DNA from: Sandaracinaceae bacterium
GTDB lineage: Bacteria > Myxococcota_A > Polyangia > Polyangiales > Houyiibacteriaceae
Direction: 5' to 3'
Length of the DNA stretch: 64,000 bases
Assembly: GCA_020633075.1 (NCBI GenBank)
Contig: JACKEI010000007.1
Span: 77,607 to 141,606, forward strand
The translations under genes were made by a program, and so were the position numbers. Below, in pieces: positions 1-7,519 of the stretch. The first letter of the stretch is position 1. The number at the start of each line of letters is the position of its first letter. The notes beneath the pieces are model-generated. The model did not search any database. It saw only the letters and a program-made list of their open reading frames with translations, and was not told where the DNA came from.

Positions 1-1
1 G

Positions 2-388
2 CTGCCGGTGGTGCCGCCGGTGGCGCCGCAGGACGTGGCCGCGGACGCGCCCGCCGACCACTGCGCCGTGGCCCACCTGGGGCTCGACCTCCGGGCGCTG
101 CCGACACGCACGAGCCCGAGCGGCGTGGACATGTTCGTACTGGGGCAGGCCGACCACCTCCGTGAGCTCGCCGGCGCGCCTCCGCTGCGTGTGGGTCACA
201 TCCCGGGCACCGGCGTGCTGTACGCGTACTTCGACGCAGCGACTCCGGCCGCTGCGCTGAGCCGCTGCGAGCGTAGCGTCGCGCAGTACCTTGCCGCTGC
301 TCCACGCCTGCCCGTGACCATGGAGCCCGGCGCGCAGCTGATCGACACCTGCCGCGCCTGCGACCCGCCTCCGGCGCATACCCCGTAG
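2..388 (+). CDS. Unknown protein, C-terminal part (cut by left edge)
   Basis: The frame is open from the first bases of the window to a TAG at 386-388, so the true start lies upstream. The visible ~128 residues begin with a Pro/Val/Ala-rich stretch and end with a pair of cysteines (CRACD) just before a Pro-rich tail. No family is recognisable. A possible internal GTG at position 8 would give 126 residues, but nothing argues for a start there. The next gene follows after 33 bp on the same strand, so the two may be co-transcribed. The reading frame is supported by strong third-position GC bias; the function is unknown. Confidence 0.55.
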   Translation: MPVVPPVAPQDVAADAPADHCAVAHLGLDLRALPTRTSPSGVDMFVLGQADHLRELAGAPPLRVGHIPGTGVLYAYFDAATPAAALSRCERSVAQYLAAAPRLPVTMEPGAQLIDTCRACDPPPAHTP

Positions 389-421
389 AACCCGGCCCCG
401 GCACGGCGTAGGCTGGCCACC

Positions 422-1159
422 ATGGAAGACCGCCCCGCCCTCGAGCGCGCAAGAGAGACGGGCAAGAACGTCGCCAAGAACAGCTTCGAGGTGTTCAAGA
501 GCGAGCTGCGCTTCGTGCTGGGCGCCTTCTTTCGTCCCTTCGGCAAGACGCTCCTCGTCCTGGGCGGGCTGATCTTCGCCTTCATCGTGTACGCCGTGCT
601 CTCGGGGGGCCGGGGCGACAGGCCCGTCGACCCGGGCATGTACGTCGTGCTGCCCTTCTTTGCGCTCTTCTACGCCGTCACCGTGGCGGCGCCCGTGGCC
701 GCCGTGCTCGCTGCCCTGCGCGCCTCGTGGACCCTCTCCGGGCCCTGGGTGCTGGTGCCCGTCTTCGCCATCCCCCTCGCGCTGCTGCTCTCGTTCTGGA
801 TCATGAGCGGGCCGCTCGAGAGCGCAGGCCGCGCCGTGGCGGACGCCTGTGTCCAGGTGGGCAGCGAGCGCCACTGGTTGCTCGAGGGCATGGGGAACGT
901 CGGTCACGCCGGCGCGGTGGCGCTGGTCATTCTGCTGCCGGTCCTGTTGATCGATCTCGGCGCCATCTTGTTCAGCGGCCCCGTGCTCGCGGCGCTTGCG
1001 TGGCTCCTGGCCGTGTTCGCCTTCGCCGCCCTGCTCGGCCTGGTGCCCTCCGGGGCTTTTTCCTTCCTCGCCGTGACCCTGGGCTACGTCCGCCGCTTTC
1101 GGCGACGGCACGCCGAGAAGCTGGCGAGCCTGCACCGCTCCGCGGACGGATCGCCCTGA
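422..1159 (+). CDS. Integral membrane protein of unknown function
   Basis: The 245-residue product begins with a charged cytoplasmic segment (residues 1-40). At least four hydrophobic stretches follow, near residues 42-62, 75-100, 107-130 and 160-215, and the protein ends in an Arg-rich tail (RRFRRRHAEK). The layout is that of a small multi-pass inner-membrane protein. It is not similar to any transporter family I recognise. The ATG at 422 is the first in frame. The gene sits 7 bp upstream of the potassium-channel subunit gene, so an operon with the K+ uptake genes is plausible, but no functional link can be read from the sequence. Confidence 0.7.
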   Translation: MEDRPALERARETGKNVAKNSFEVFKSELRFVLGAFFRPFGKTLLVLGGLIFAFIVYAVLSGGRGDRPVDPGMYVVLPFFALFYAVTVAAPVAAVLAALRASWTLSGPWVLVPVFAIPLALLLSFWIMSGPLESAGRAVADACVQVGSERHWLLEGMGNVGHAGAVALVILLPVLLIDLGAILFSGPVLAALAWLLAVFAFAALLGLVPSGAFSFLAVTLGYVRRFRRRHAEKLASLHRSADGSP

Positions 1160-1166
1160 CTCGCAC

Positions 1167-3320
1167 GTGAACGGCGCGTGGCAGAGGTCGGGCCCGGCCC
1201 GGCGCCGTTTTGCGCCGGTCAGTCCGACCTGGCACAGCATGCAGACCGAGATGGCCTACAGCTGTGGACGAACGCGAGGAATCCGTGCGCTCTGGCTCGC
1301 GCTGGCGCCCGCCGTGCTGACGGTGGTGCCCAGTCCCGGCGTGCGCGCTGCGTTGGAGGGCGTGGTGCCCAGCTGGTGGGTCGCGTCGGGCGGGCTGTCG
1401 GCTCTCTTTGCCGTCTGCGCGCTCAGCCACCGGGAGGGCCGCCACGTGTGGCGCGTGGTGGCGTCGCTTGGCTTCGTCGGCTTCTTGCTGGGCATGCTCC
1501 TGGCACGCCCCGACGACGCCGCGCGCGGGCTGGTGCTGCTGTGCGGTGGCGTGGGCTTGTTGGCCTATGTGTGGCCACCCGAGCGCCTGCGCGTCCTCGA
1601 CCACGTGCGGCGGCAGCACCCGCCGGAACACGAAGCCGAGGCGGCGGCCGTCGTTGCCACGCTCTTCGGCTTCGAGGCGTGGCTGAGCATGCCGGCGGCC
1701 AACGTAGCGAGCGTCACCGCGCTGAGCGCGCTCTTCTGCGTGCCGGTCGTCTTCGCGTTGCGCCGTCGTCTCGCGACCTCGGCGCGTGAGAGAGGCGCGC
1801 TCCTGGCTGCGGCGCTGGCCGCGCTCGTCCCACTGGCCGTCGTGCTCTTCACGCTGCTCAGCGGGCGACCCCTCGAGGCCTGGCTGCAGGTGGCGGCTGT
1901 CGGTCTGCTCTCTCCGCTCACGGTCCTCGGGCTCGCGTCCCGGCACGCGCTGCGGCGCCGGGTGAGCCCCGTGACCCACTCCCGCGACCCTGACCTGCTC
2001 GACATGGTGCTGACCAACCCGTCGCGTGTGCTGGTCATCTCCTTCGTCGGCATCTGTGCGCTCGGGTCGCTGCTGCTGGCGCTGCCCATCTCGGCCACGG
2101 GCGGCAACCCGCTGGCTTTCATGGACGCCTCGTTCACGGCGGTGAGCGCCACCTGCGTGACGGGGCTCGCCGTGGTGGACACCCCGACGGCCTTCACGGC
2201 GTTTGGTCAGGCCGTGGTGCTCGTGCTCATCCAGGTGGGCGGGCTCGGCATCATGGTGTTCTCGGCCGCGGCGGTCGTGTTCTTGGGCAGGCGCATGTCG
2301 CTCTCTCACGAGCGCGCAGCCGTGGACCTGGTGGGCGCCTCGGGGCGCGCGGGCCTACGCGACGCCTTGCGGGCCGTGCTCGTGGTCACCTTCGTCACGG
2401 AGGGGGCCGCCGCGGTGCTGCTCACGCTCGCGTTCTGGTGGCATGGCGACGGCTTCCTCGCGGCGCTCTGGCGCGGCGTGTTCACGGCCATCTCGGCCTT
2501 CTGCAACGCGGGCTTCGCGCTGCAGAGCGACAGCCTGATCGGGTACGCGGGCAGTCCCTTCGTGCTGGGCGTCGTCGCCGTGACCATCGTCGTGGGTGGG
2601 CTCGGTCCCAGCGTGGTCCTGGCGCTCGCGATGCGGCGGCGGCCTGTCGCCCACTCCCTCCACACGCGCCTGGTGCTCGCCACCACGCTCGTGCTCATCC
2701 TCGGCCCGGCGCTGCTGGTGGCCGCGCTCGAGTGGAACAACACCCTTCGCGGCATGGGCTTCGTGGACAAGCTCAGCAACGCCTTCTTCCAGTCGGTCAC
2801 GCTGCGCACCGCCGGCTTCAACTCCATCGACCTCGCGCGCGTGAGCCCGGCCACCTGGACCCTGATGATCCTGGTGATGTTCGTGGGCGGTAGCCCGGGC
2901 TCCACCGCCGGCGGCGCGAAGACCACGACGCTCGCGGTGGTGGTGCTGGCCATCTTCGCGGTGGTGCAGGGGCGCGAGCGCATCGAGGTCTTCGGGCGCA
3001 CGCTACCGAACGTGACCGTGATGCGCGCGACGGCGGTGACGACCCTCGGCGTCTTGGCCTGCTGCGTGGGCCTCGCCGCCGTGCAGGTCACGCAGGAGAT
3101 CCCCCTCGACGCCGCCCTCTTCGAGGTGGTCAGCGCGCTGGCCACGGTGGGCCTCTCGGTGGGCGCGACGGCCATGCTCGACGACATCGGCAAGGTGATC
3201 ATCATCGCCTGTATGTTCGCGGGGCGTGTAGGCCCCCTGACCCTCTTCGTGTTCCTCGCGTCGACCGCGTCGGAGCGCCCCGATCACACGTTCCCCGAGG
3301 AGAACGTGCCAGTCGGCTGA
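1167..3320 (+). CDS. ktrB: KtrB/TrkH-type potassium translocating subunit, long N terminus
   Basis: Ion-conducting subunit of a Trk/Ktr K+ uptake system in the inner membrane. All four pore loops of the family are visible: ATCVTGL near residue 330, FCNAGF near 445, LRTAGF near 547 and ATVGLS near 660. The loop GGSPGSTAGGAKTT, near residue 575, is also typical. The TrkH core starts near residue 280; KtrB proteins are usually ~450 residues. The extra ~280 residues hold several further hydrophobic segments. The gene lies 17 bp before the NAD-binding KtrA subunit gene. The start is uncertain: the GTG at 1167 lacks a Shine-Dalgarno, and ATGs at 1239 and 1251 would remove a non-hydrophobic Arg/Pro-rich leader. 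The family call is secure. Confidence 0.93.
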   Translation: MNGAWQRSGPARRRFAPVSPTWHSMQTEMAYSCGRTRGIRALWLALAPAVLTVVPSPGVRAALEGVVPSWWVASGGLSALFAVCALSHREGRHVWRVVASLGFVGFLLGMLLARPDDAARGLVLLCGGVGLLAYVWPPERLRVLDHVRRQHPPEHEAEAAAVVATLFGFEAWLSMPAANVASVTALSALFCVPVVFALRRRLATSARERGALLAAALAALVPLAVVLFTLLSGRPLEAWLQVAAVGLLSPLTVLGLASRHALRRRVSPVTHSRDPDLLDMVLTNPSRVLVISFVGICALGSLLLALPISATGGNPLAFMDASFTAVSATCVTGLAVVDTPTAFTAFGQAVVLVLIQVGGLGIMVFSAAAVVFLGRRMSLSHERAAVDLVGASGRAGLRDALRAVLVVTFVTEGAAAVLLTLAFWWHGDGFLAALWRGVFTAISAFCNAGFALQSDSLIGYAGSPFVLGVVAVTIVVGGLGPSVVLALAMRRRPVAHSLHTRLVLATTLVLILGPALLVAALEWNNTLRGMGFVDKLSNAFFQSVTLRTAGFNSIDLARVSPATWTLMILVMFVGGSPGSTAGGAKTTTLAVVVLAIFAVVQGRERIEVFGRTLPNVTVMRATAVTTLGVLACCVGLAAVQVTQEIPLDAALFEVVSALATVGLSVGATAMLDDIGKVIIIACMFAGRVGPLTLFVFLASTASERPDHTFPEENVPVG

Positions 3321-3337
3321 CCTCGGATGGAGTCTCT

Positions 3338-4003
3338 ATGTCCAAGCAAACGGTAGTCATCGGTCTCGGGCAGTTCGGCATGTCGCTGGCGCGCGCGCTC
3401 GCGGCCAACGGTGGTGAGGTGCTCGCCGTGGACATCAACCCCGCCCACATCCACGACATCGCGCCGCACGTGGCCGACGCGGTGCTGATGGACGCGATGG
3501 ACGACGAGGCCCTCGCGGCGATCGCCCCGGCGCGGCGGGACACCTGCGTGTGCGCCATCGGTGACGACAACCGCGAGGGGAGCATCATCGTCACGGCCCT
3601 GCTCAAGCAGCTGGGTGCCAAGCACATCGTGGCGCGCGCGACGGACGACCTGCACATGCGCATCCTGACGCTGGTGGGCGCCGACGAGGTGATCAACCCC
3701 GAGCGCAGCTACGGCGAGCGCCTGGCGGTTCGCCTCGCCTGGCGCAACGTCGTGAACGTCATGCCCCTGGGCGGCGATCTGGTGCTCACGGAGGTGGTCG
3801 CGCCGGAGTCGTTCTGGGGCCGCACCTTGCTGGAGCTGGCGCTGCCCAAGCGCTTTGGCGTCACGGTCTCGGCCGTGCGGCGGGTGCGTGACAGCGTGGT
3901 GCACGCCAGTATCCCGGACCCCCTCGCGGCCATCGAAGAGGGCGACATCCTGATGTTGGTCAGCACCGAGGCGGCCGCGCGCAAGCTCACGGAGCGTAGC
4001 TGA
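3338..4003 (+). CDS. ktrA: KtrA/TrkA-type RCK regulatory subunit of K+ uptake
   Basis: Cytoplasmic gating subunit that binds nucleotides and controls the KtrB pore. The 221 residues start with a Rossmann fold, visible as VVIGLGQFG (residues 6-14) with the acidic end of the second strand in AVDIN. This is the RCK_N domain. An RCK_C domain follows from about residue 140 to the end. The size fits single-RCK KtrA (~220) rather than the duplicated TrkA (~450). GGAG at 3329-3332 lies 5 nt before the ATG. The stop codon overlaps the start of the next gene by one base (TGATG), so the HAMP protein is probably translationally coupled. Confidence 0.93.
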   Translation: MSKQTVVIGLGQFGMSLARALAANGGEVLAVDINPAHIHDIAPHVADAVLMDAMDDEALAAIAPARRDTCVCAIGDDNREGSIIVTALLKQLGAKHIVARATDDLHMRILTLVGADEVINPERSYGERLAVRLAWRNVVNVMPLGGDLVLTEVVAPESFWGRTLLELALPKRFGVTVSAVRRVRDSVVHASIPDPLAAIEEGDILMLVSTEAAARKLTERS

Positions 4004-4902
4004 TGCGCCTGCGGCAAGAGGCCAGCGTGGGCATCGGCTCCATCCTGTTGCTGCAGGTGCTGCTCTCGGCGCTGGGCATCGTGCTGCTCACGCGCATGGG
4101 GCCTGCCATCGAGCACATCCTGCAAGACAACGTGTTCAGCAGCTTGGCGGTGGAGGAGATGCTCGCCATCCTGGCGGAGCCCAACGTCGCGGAGAGCGAG
4201 GCCAGCCATCAGCGCTTCGAGGACGCGCTGCGGCGTGCGCAGGACAACGTCACCGAGGCCGACGAGACGCCGCTGGTCGCGGCCGTGAGCGCAGGCCGCG
4301 TTCAAGCTCTGGCTGGGGACCCCATGGCGCGCCGCGACGTCATCGCTGCGCTGCGGGCGTTGGCCCGCGTGAACCACGACTCCATGGCGCGCGCCGACCG
4401 CAGGGCGCGGCGCCTCGGGACCGCGGGCGCCTGGGCCGCGGCCATGCTGGGCGCGCTCGCGCTGGCCCTGGGCATCATGGTCTATCGGCGGCTGCGGCTG
4501 AGGCTGGAGCTTCCGGTCGAGATCCTCCGGCACACGCTCGAGCGCGTGCGCGAGGGGGACCTGCGTGCCCGCTGCGTGGTGTCCGCTGGCCCCGTGGAGG
4601 TGCGCCAGATCGCGCGTGACCTGAACGCCGTGCTCGACCGCTGGTTCACCGAGAGCGCGCACGCCAAGAGCTCGCCCGCGCGCCGAGAGGCGACCGAGCT
4701 CCGCCGCCTGCTGGCGTGGGCTCTGGACCAGCAGCAGCTGCCCACGCTGGTGCTGGACGCCGAGGGCAACACGGTGGCCATGAACCAGGCCATGCAGGAG
4801 CTGGAGCCGCCGCAGATCGACGCGACGGGTGCCGTGGCCGAGGGCTGGGTCGCGCGTGACCTCGACGGAACGTCGCTGCGCCTGGTTCAGCGCGCGGTCT
4901 GA
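4003..4902 (+). CDS. HAMP-domain membrane sensor-like protein without output domain
   Basis: The 299-residue product has a transmembrane segment at residues ~9-29, a ~110-residue extracytoplasmic helical part and a second transmembrane segment near residues 145-165. A HAMP-like region follows (LELPVEILRHTLERVREGDL onward, ~168-215). The last ~80 residues contain a short PAS-like stretch (LPTLVLDAEGNTVAMN). No histidine kinase, methyl-accepting or cyclase domain follows, so this is not a complete signalling enzyme. It overlaps ktrA by one base and is probably made with the K+ uptake complex. A role in sensing turgor or potassium is inference from position only. Confidence 0.75.
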   Translation: MRLRQEASVGIGSILLLQVLLSALGIVLLTRMGPAIEHILQDNVFSSLAVEEMLAILAEPNVAESEASHQRFEDALRRAQDNVTEADETPLVAAVSAGRVQALAGDPMARRDVIAALRALARVNHDSMARADRRARRLGTAGAWAAAMLGALALALGIMVYRRLRLRLELPVEILRHTLERVREGDLRARCVVSAGPVEVRQIARDLNAVLDRWFTESAHAKSSPARREATELRRLLAWALDQQQLPTLVLDAEGNTVAMNQAMQELEPPQIDATGAVAEGWVARDLDGTSLRLVQRAV

Positions 4903-4977
4903 GGGGACGTCGCGGCCCGAGCGGGCTGATCGACCGGAGCGCACCGCGCACCCACGCGAGCACAGTCCACCCGGGAC

Positions 4978-6558
4978 TCAGCCACGGCGGGCCGAGCGAG
5001 GCCCGCTCAGGTGGTCCGTCACGCGCGCCAGGTAGTAGCCCAGCTCGTCCAGGCGGCGCCCGGCTTCGAGCCGCGCCGAGCCCCGCGCTGGCGGGAGCTC
5101 GCCACGCGCCACCCGCTCCAGCAGCGTGGGGCGCTCGGTCTGACGTCGCTCGTGCAGCAAGTTCGCGACCTGCTCCACGCGGTCGATGGGTGCGGGCAGG
5201 CTCGGATCCTCGGCTTGCCTGGCGATGTCGTTCATCAGCGACGCCAGCCAGCCGCGCGCCTCCGCCAGCTCCGGGTCCGGCGCGAGCGCCCGCTCGGCGC
5301 GGTCGGTCAGCAGCTCCTGCATGCGGCGCAGGTAGTCGAGGGCGTGCATGGTGTCCACGTGCCGCTCGTGCTCTTCGGCGCTCAGCGGGTCTGTGCGGAC
5401 AGCGCTCAGGTATTCGTCCACCGCGTCGAGGGCGTGACGCACCTCGCTCAGCTCGTCGCGGTCGGCGTCGGTCACCGCGCCGCTGCTCAGGAGCCGCGCG
5501 CCCGTCACCGAGAGCGTGTGCAGCACGTCGATGGCGGTCTCGCGCACCGCCTCGACGGCGACGGCCCCGAGGCGCGCCGCGGTGGGGTCCAGGCGGCGCG
5601 TGAGGCGCGGCTTCCGCTCGGGCACCAAGCGCTTCACCGTCTCCGCGAAGCGCCTCAGGAACGGCCAGACCACGATCACCCCGGTGATGTTGAAGACGGC
5701 GTGGAACACCGCGATGGCCGTCGCTGCGTTGCCCTCGGCCAGGGTGTTCGCGATGTTCAAGAACAGCGGCAGGAGCGCGAAGGCCAGGCCCGCGGTCACC
5801 AGGTTGAACAGCAAGTGCGCGACCGCCACGCGCTTGGCGGCCACCGACGCCCCGGCCGCGGCGATCATCGCCGTCACGGTGGTGCCCACGTTGACGCCGA
5901 TGATCATCGCGGCGGCCTGCGTCACGTCGATGGTGCCGGCGTGCACCGCAGAGAGGGCCGTGGCGGCGGCCGCGCTGGACGACTGCATCACCGCCGTCAC
6001 CAAGAGGCCAATCCCGGCCAGCGCTAGGTTGCCGAGCGGCCCGGGCGCGGGGAAGTCCGCGGGGGTCACGACCGTCGCGGCGGCCTGCATGCCCTGCTGC
6101 AGCGAGTCGATGCCCACGAAGATCATCCCGAAGCCGGCCAGGGCCCAGCCGAGGTCCCGCGAGCGCCCCTTGCTGAAGATGCGCATGAGCGCGCCCACGC
6201 CGATCAGGGGCAGGGCCACCACGCTGATCTTCAGCTCGAGCCCCACCAGCGCGACGATGAAGCCCGTGGCGGTGGTGCCCACGTTGGCGCCCAAGATGAG
6301 CCCCAGTGCCTGCTCGAAGCCCAGGAGGCCAGCACCGACGAAGCCGATGGTGAGCAGAGAGACCGCGCTCGAGGACTGCAGCAGCGCCGTGAGGCCCACG
6401 CCCGACAAGAACGCTGGCAGCGGCCCCCCGGTGAAGCGCAGCAGGGTGCGGCGCAGCGAGTCCCCGGCGGCCGCGCGCAGGCCGTCCGTGACCAGCAGCA
6501 TGCCCATCAAAAAGAGGCCAATGCCTCCCAGCGCGGCCGCGGCCGCCTCTGCGTTCAT
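4978..6558 (-). CDS. Na/Pi cotransporter family protein (NptA-like) with PhoU-like tail
   Basis: Sodium-dependent phosphate symporter family (PF02690) in the inner membrane, 526 residues. The family's duplicated QSSSA signature is visible twice: LLQSSSAVSLL near residue 62 and VMQSSSAAAAT near residue 192. Each is followed by a GANVGTT/GVNVGTT loop. Eight or so membrane helices span residues 5-310. The cytoplasmic remainder (~330-520) is helical and resembles PhoU domains, as in other long family members. The gene starts 13 bp after the glycosyltransferase stop on the same strand, so it could be read through from the PKS operon, although phosphate transport has no clear link to it. It converges on the HAMP gene with a 75-bp gap. 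Confidence 0.88.
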   Translation of the reverse strand: MNAEAAAAALGGIGLFLMGMLLVTDGLRAAAGDSLRRTLLRFTGGPLPAFLSGVGLTALLQSSSAVSLLTIGFVGAGLLGFEQALGLILGANVGTTATGFIVALVGLELKISVVALPLIGVGALMRIFSKGRSRDLGWALAGFGMIFVGIDSLQQGMQAAATVVTPADFPAPGPLGNLALAGIGLLVTAVMQSSSAAAATALSAVHAGTIDVTQAAAMIIGVNVGTTVTAMIAAAGASVAAKRVAVAHLLFNLVTAGLAFALLPLFLNIANTLAEGNAATAIAVFHAVFNITGVIVVWPFLRRFAETVKRLVPERKPRLTRRLDPTAARLGAVAVEAVRETAIDVLHTLSVTGARLLSSGAVTDADRDELSEVRHALDAVDEYLSAVRTDPLSAEEHERHVDTMHALDYLRRMQELLTDRAERALAPDPELAEARGWLASLMNDIARQAEDPSLPAPIDRVEQVANLLHERRQTERPTLLERVARGELPPARGSARLEAGRRLDELGYYLARVTDHLSGPRSARRG

Positions 6559-6571
6559 CTCTGTCTCCGTG

Positions 6572-7519
6572 CTACCGCGGTCGGTTGTCGACGAAGTTGT
6601 AGCGCACGAAGTCTCGCAGAAAATGGACGGGGTCGGGGTCGGGTTTGGCCTGCAGCCGCGCGCGGGCCTTGAAGCTGGCGAGGCCGGCGGCGTGCACTAC
6701 GTTGGCGGCCCAGGTGTAGGCCGGGCCGTGGTTCTTGGTGAAGTAGTGGCGGCGGCTGTCGAACCAGTAGCGCGGCATGGGGCGCGCCTTGTTCTTCATG
6801 CCGGTGGAGACGCTGCCGATGTGGGCGACGCGGCTCTCCATCACGTACCAGCACTCCCAGCCGGCGAGCATGGCGCGGCGGCAGAGGTCGGTCTCCTCGA
6901 AGTACAGGAAGAAGGTCTCGTCGAAGAGGCCGACCTCCTCCAGCGCCTCGCGGCGGAACATCATGGAGGCGCCCGCCAGCCAGTCCACGCGCTGCGTCTG
7001 GCTGGGCATGGGGTGCACGGGGACCTCGCGGTCGGGCAACACACGCTTTAGCAGCCCCAGCCGGAAGCCGCTGAGGGCCTCGCTCGCGACGCTGGGAAAG
7101 CGGAAGGCCGTGAGGTGCGGATCCCCCTCCGGGCCGTGGATGAAGCTGCCCGCGATGCCGGCGCGCGGGTGCGCGTCCATGAAGCTCACCAGCGCCTCGA
7201 TGGCGTCCGGCGCCGGGAACGCGTCCGAGTTGAGGATGTAGAGGTAGTCGGGGGGTGTGGGCTCACGCAGGGCCGCGCGCAGGGCCACGTTGTTGCCCGC
7301 GCCGAAGCCGCCGTTGTGGCCGCTCTGGATGACGCGCACGTCGCTCCACCCGGCGTCGCTCACCGCGGCGCTCAGCTGCTCGAAGGAGCCGTCCTGCGAG
7401 TCGTTGTCCACCACGTCGATGCGGTGGGAGAGCCCCACGAGCGCGGCCCGTGCGCTGCGCACGGCGTCCAGCGTCATGGCGGCGGTCTTGTAGTTCAGGA
7501 CCACACACAGGACTCTCAT
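6572..7519 (-). CDS. GT2 family glycosyltransferase (rhamnosyltransferase-like)
   Basis: Cytoplasmic GT-A-fold transferase of 315 residues that would add a sugar from a nucleotide donor to a lipid-linked acceptor. Visible motifs are the N-terminal strand MRVLCVVLNY, the nucleotide-binding VVDNDSQDGS, the metal-site ILNSD, the acceptor-site LAGASMMFRREAL and the late EETDLCRR. This spacing is typical of rhamnosyltransferase-type GT2 enzymes. The start codon overlaps the PKS stop by 4 nt (ATGA), so the gene is translationally coupled to the PKS. The frame stays open far upstream inside the PKS, but that extension is antisense-quality sequence and was not used. Donor and acceptor sugars cannot be told. 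Confidence 0.9.
   Translation of the reverse strand: MRVLCVVLNYKTAAMTLDAVRSARAALVGLSHRIDVVDNDSQDGSFEQLSAAVSDAGWSDVRVIQSGHNGGFGAGNNVALRAALREPTPPDYLYILNSDAFPAPDAIEALVSFMDAHPRAGIAGSFIHGPEGDPHLTAFRFPSVASEALSGFRLGLLKRVLPDREVPVHPMPSQTQRVDWLAGASMMFRREALEEVGLFDETFFLYFEETDLCRRAMLAGWECWYVMESRVAHIGSVSTGMKNKARPMPRYWFDSRRHYFTKNHGPAYTWAANVVHAAGLASFKARARLQAKPDPDPVHFLRDFVRYNFVDNRPR

Noticed and set aside
4987..5006. Perfect 7-bp inverted repeat GCGGGCC/GGCCCGC as terminator
   Set aside because: It lies inside the last codons of the Na/Pi symporter gene, has no T-tract, and such repeats are frequent by chance in DNA of this GC content.
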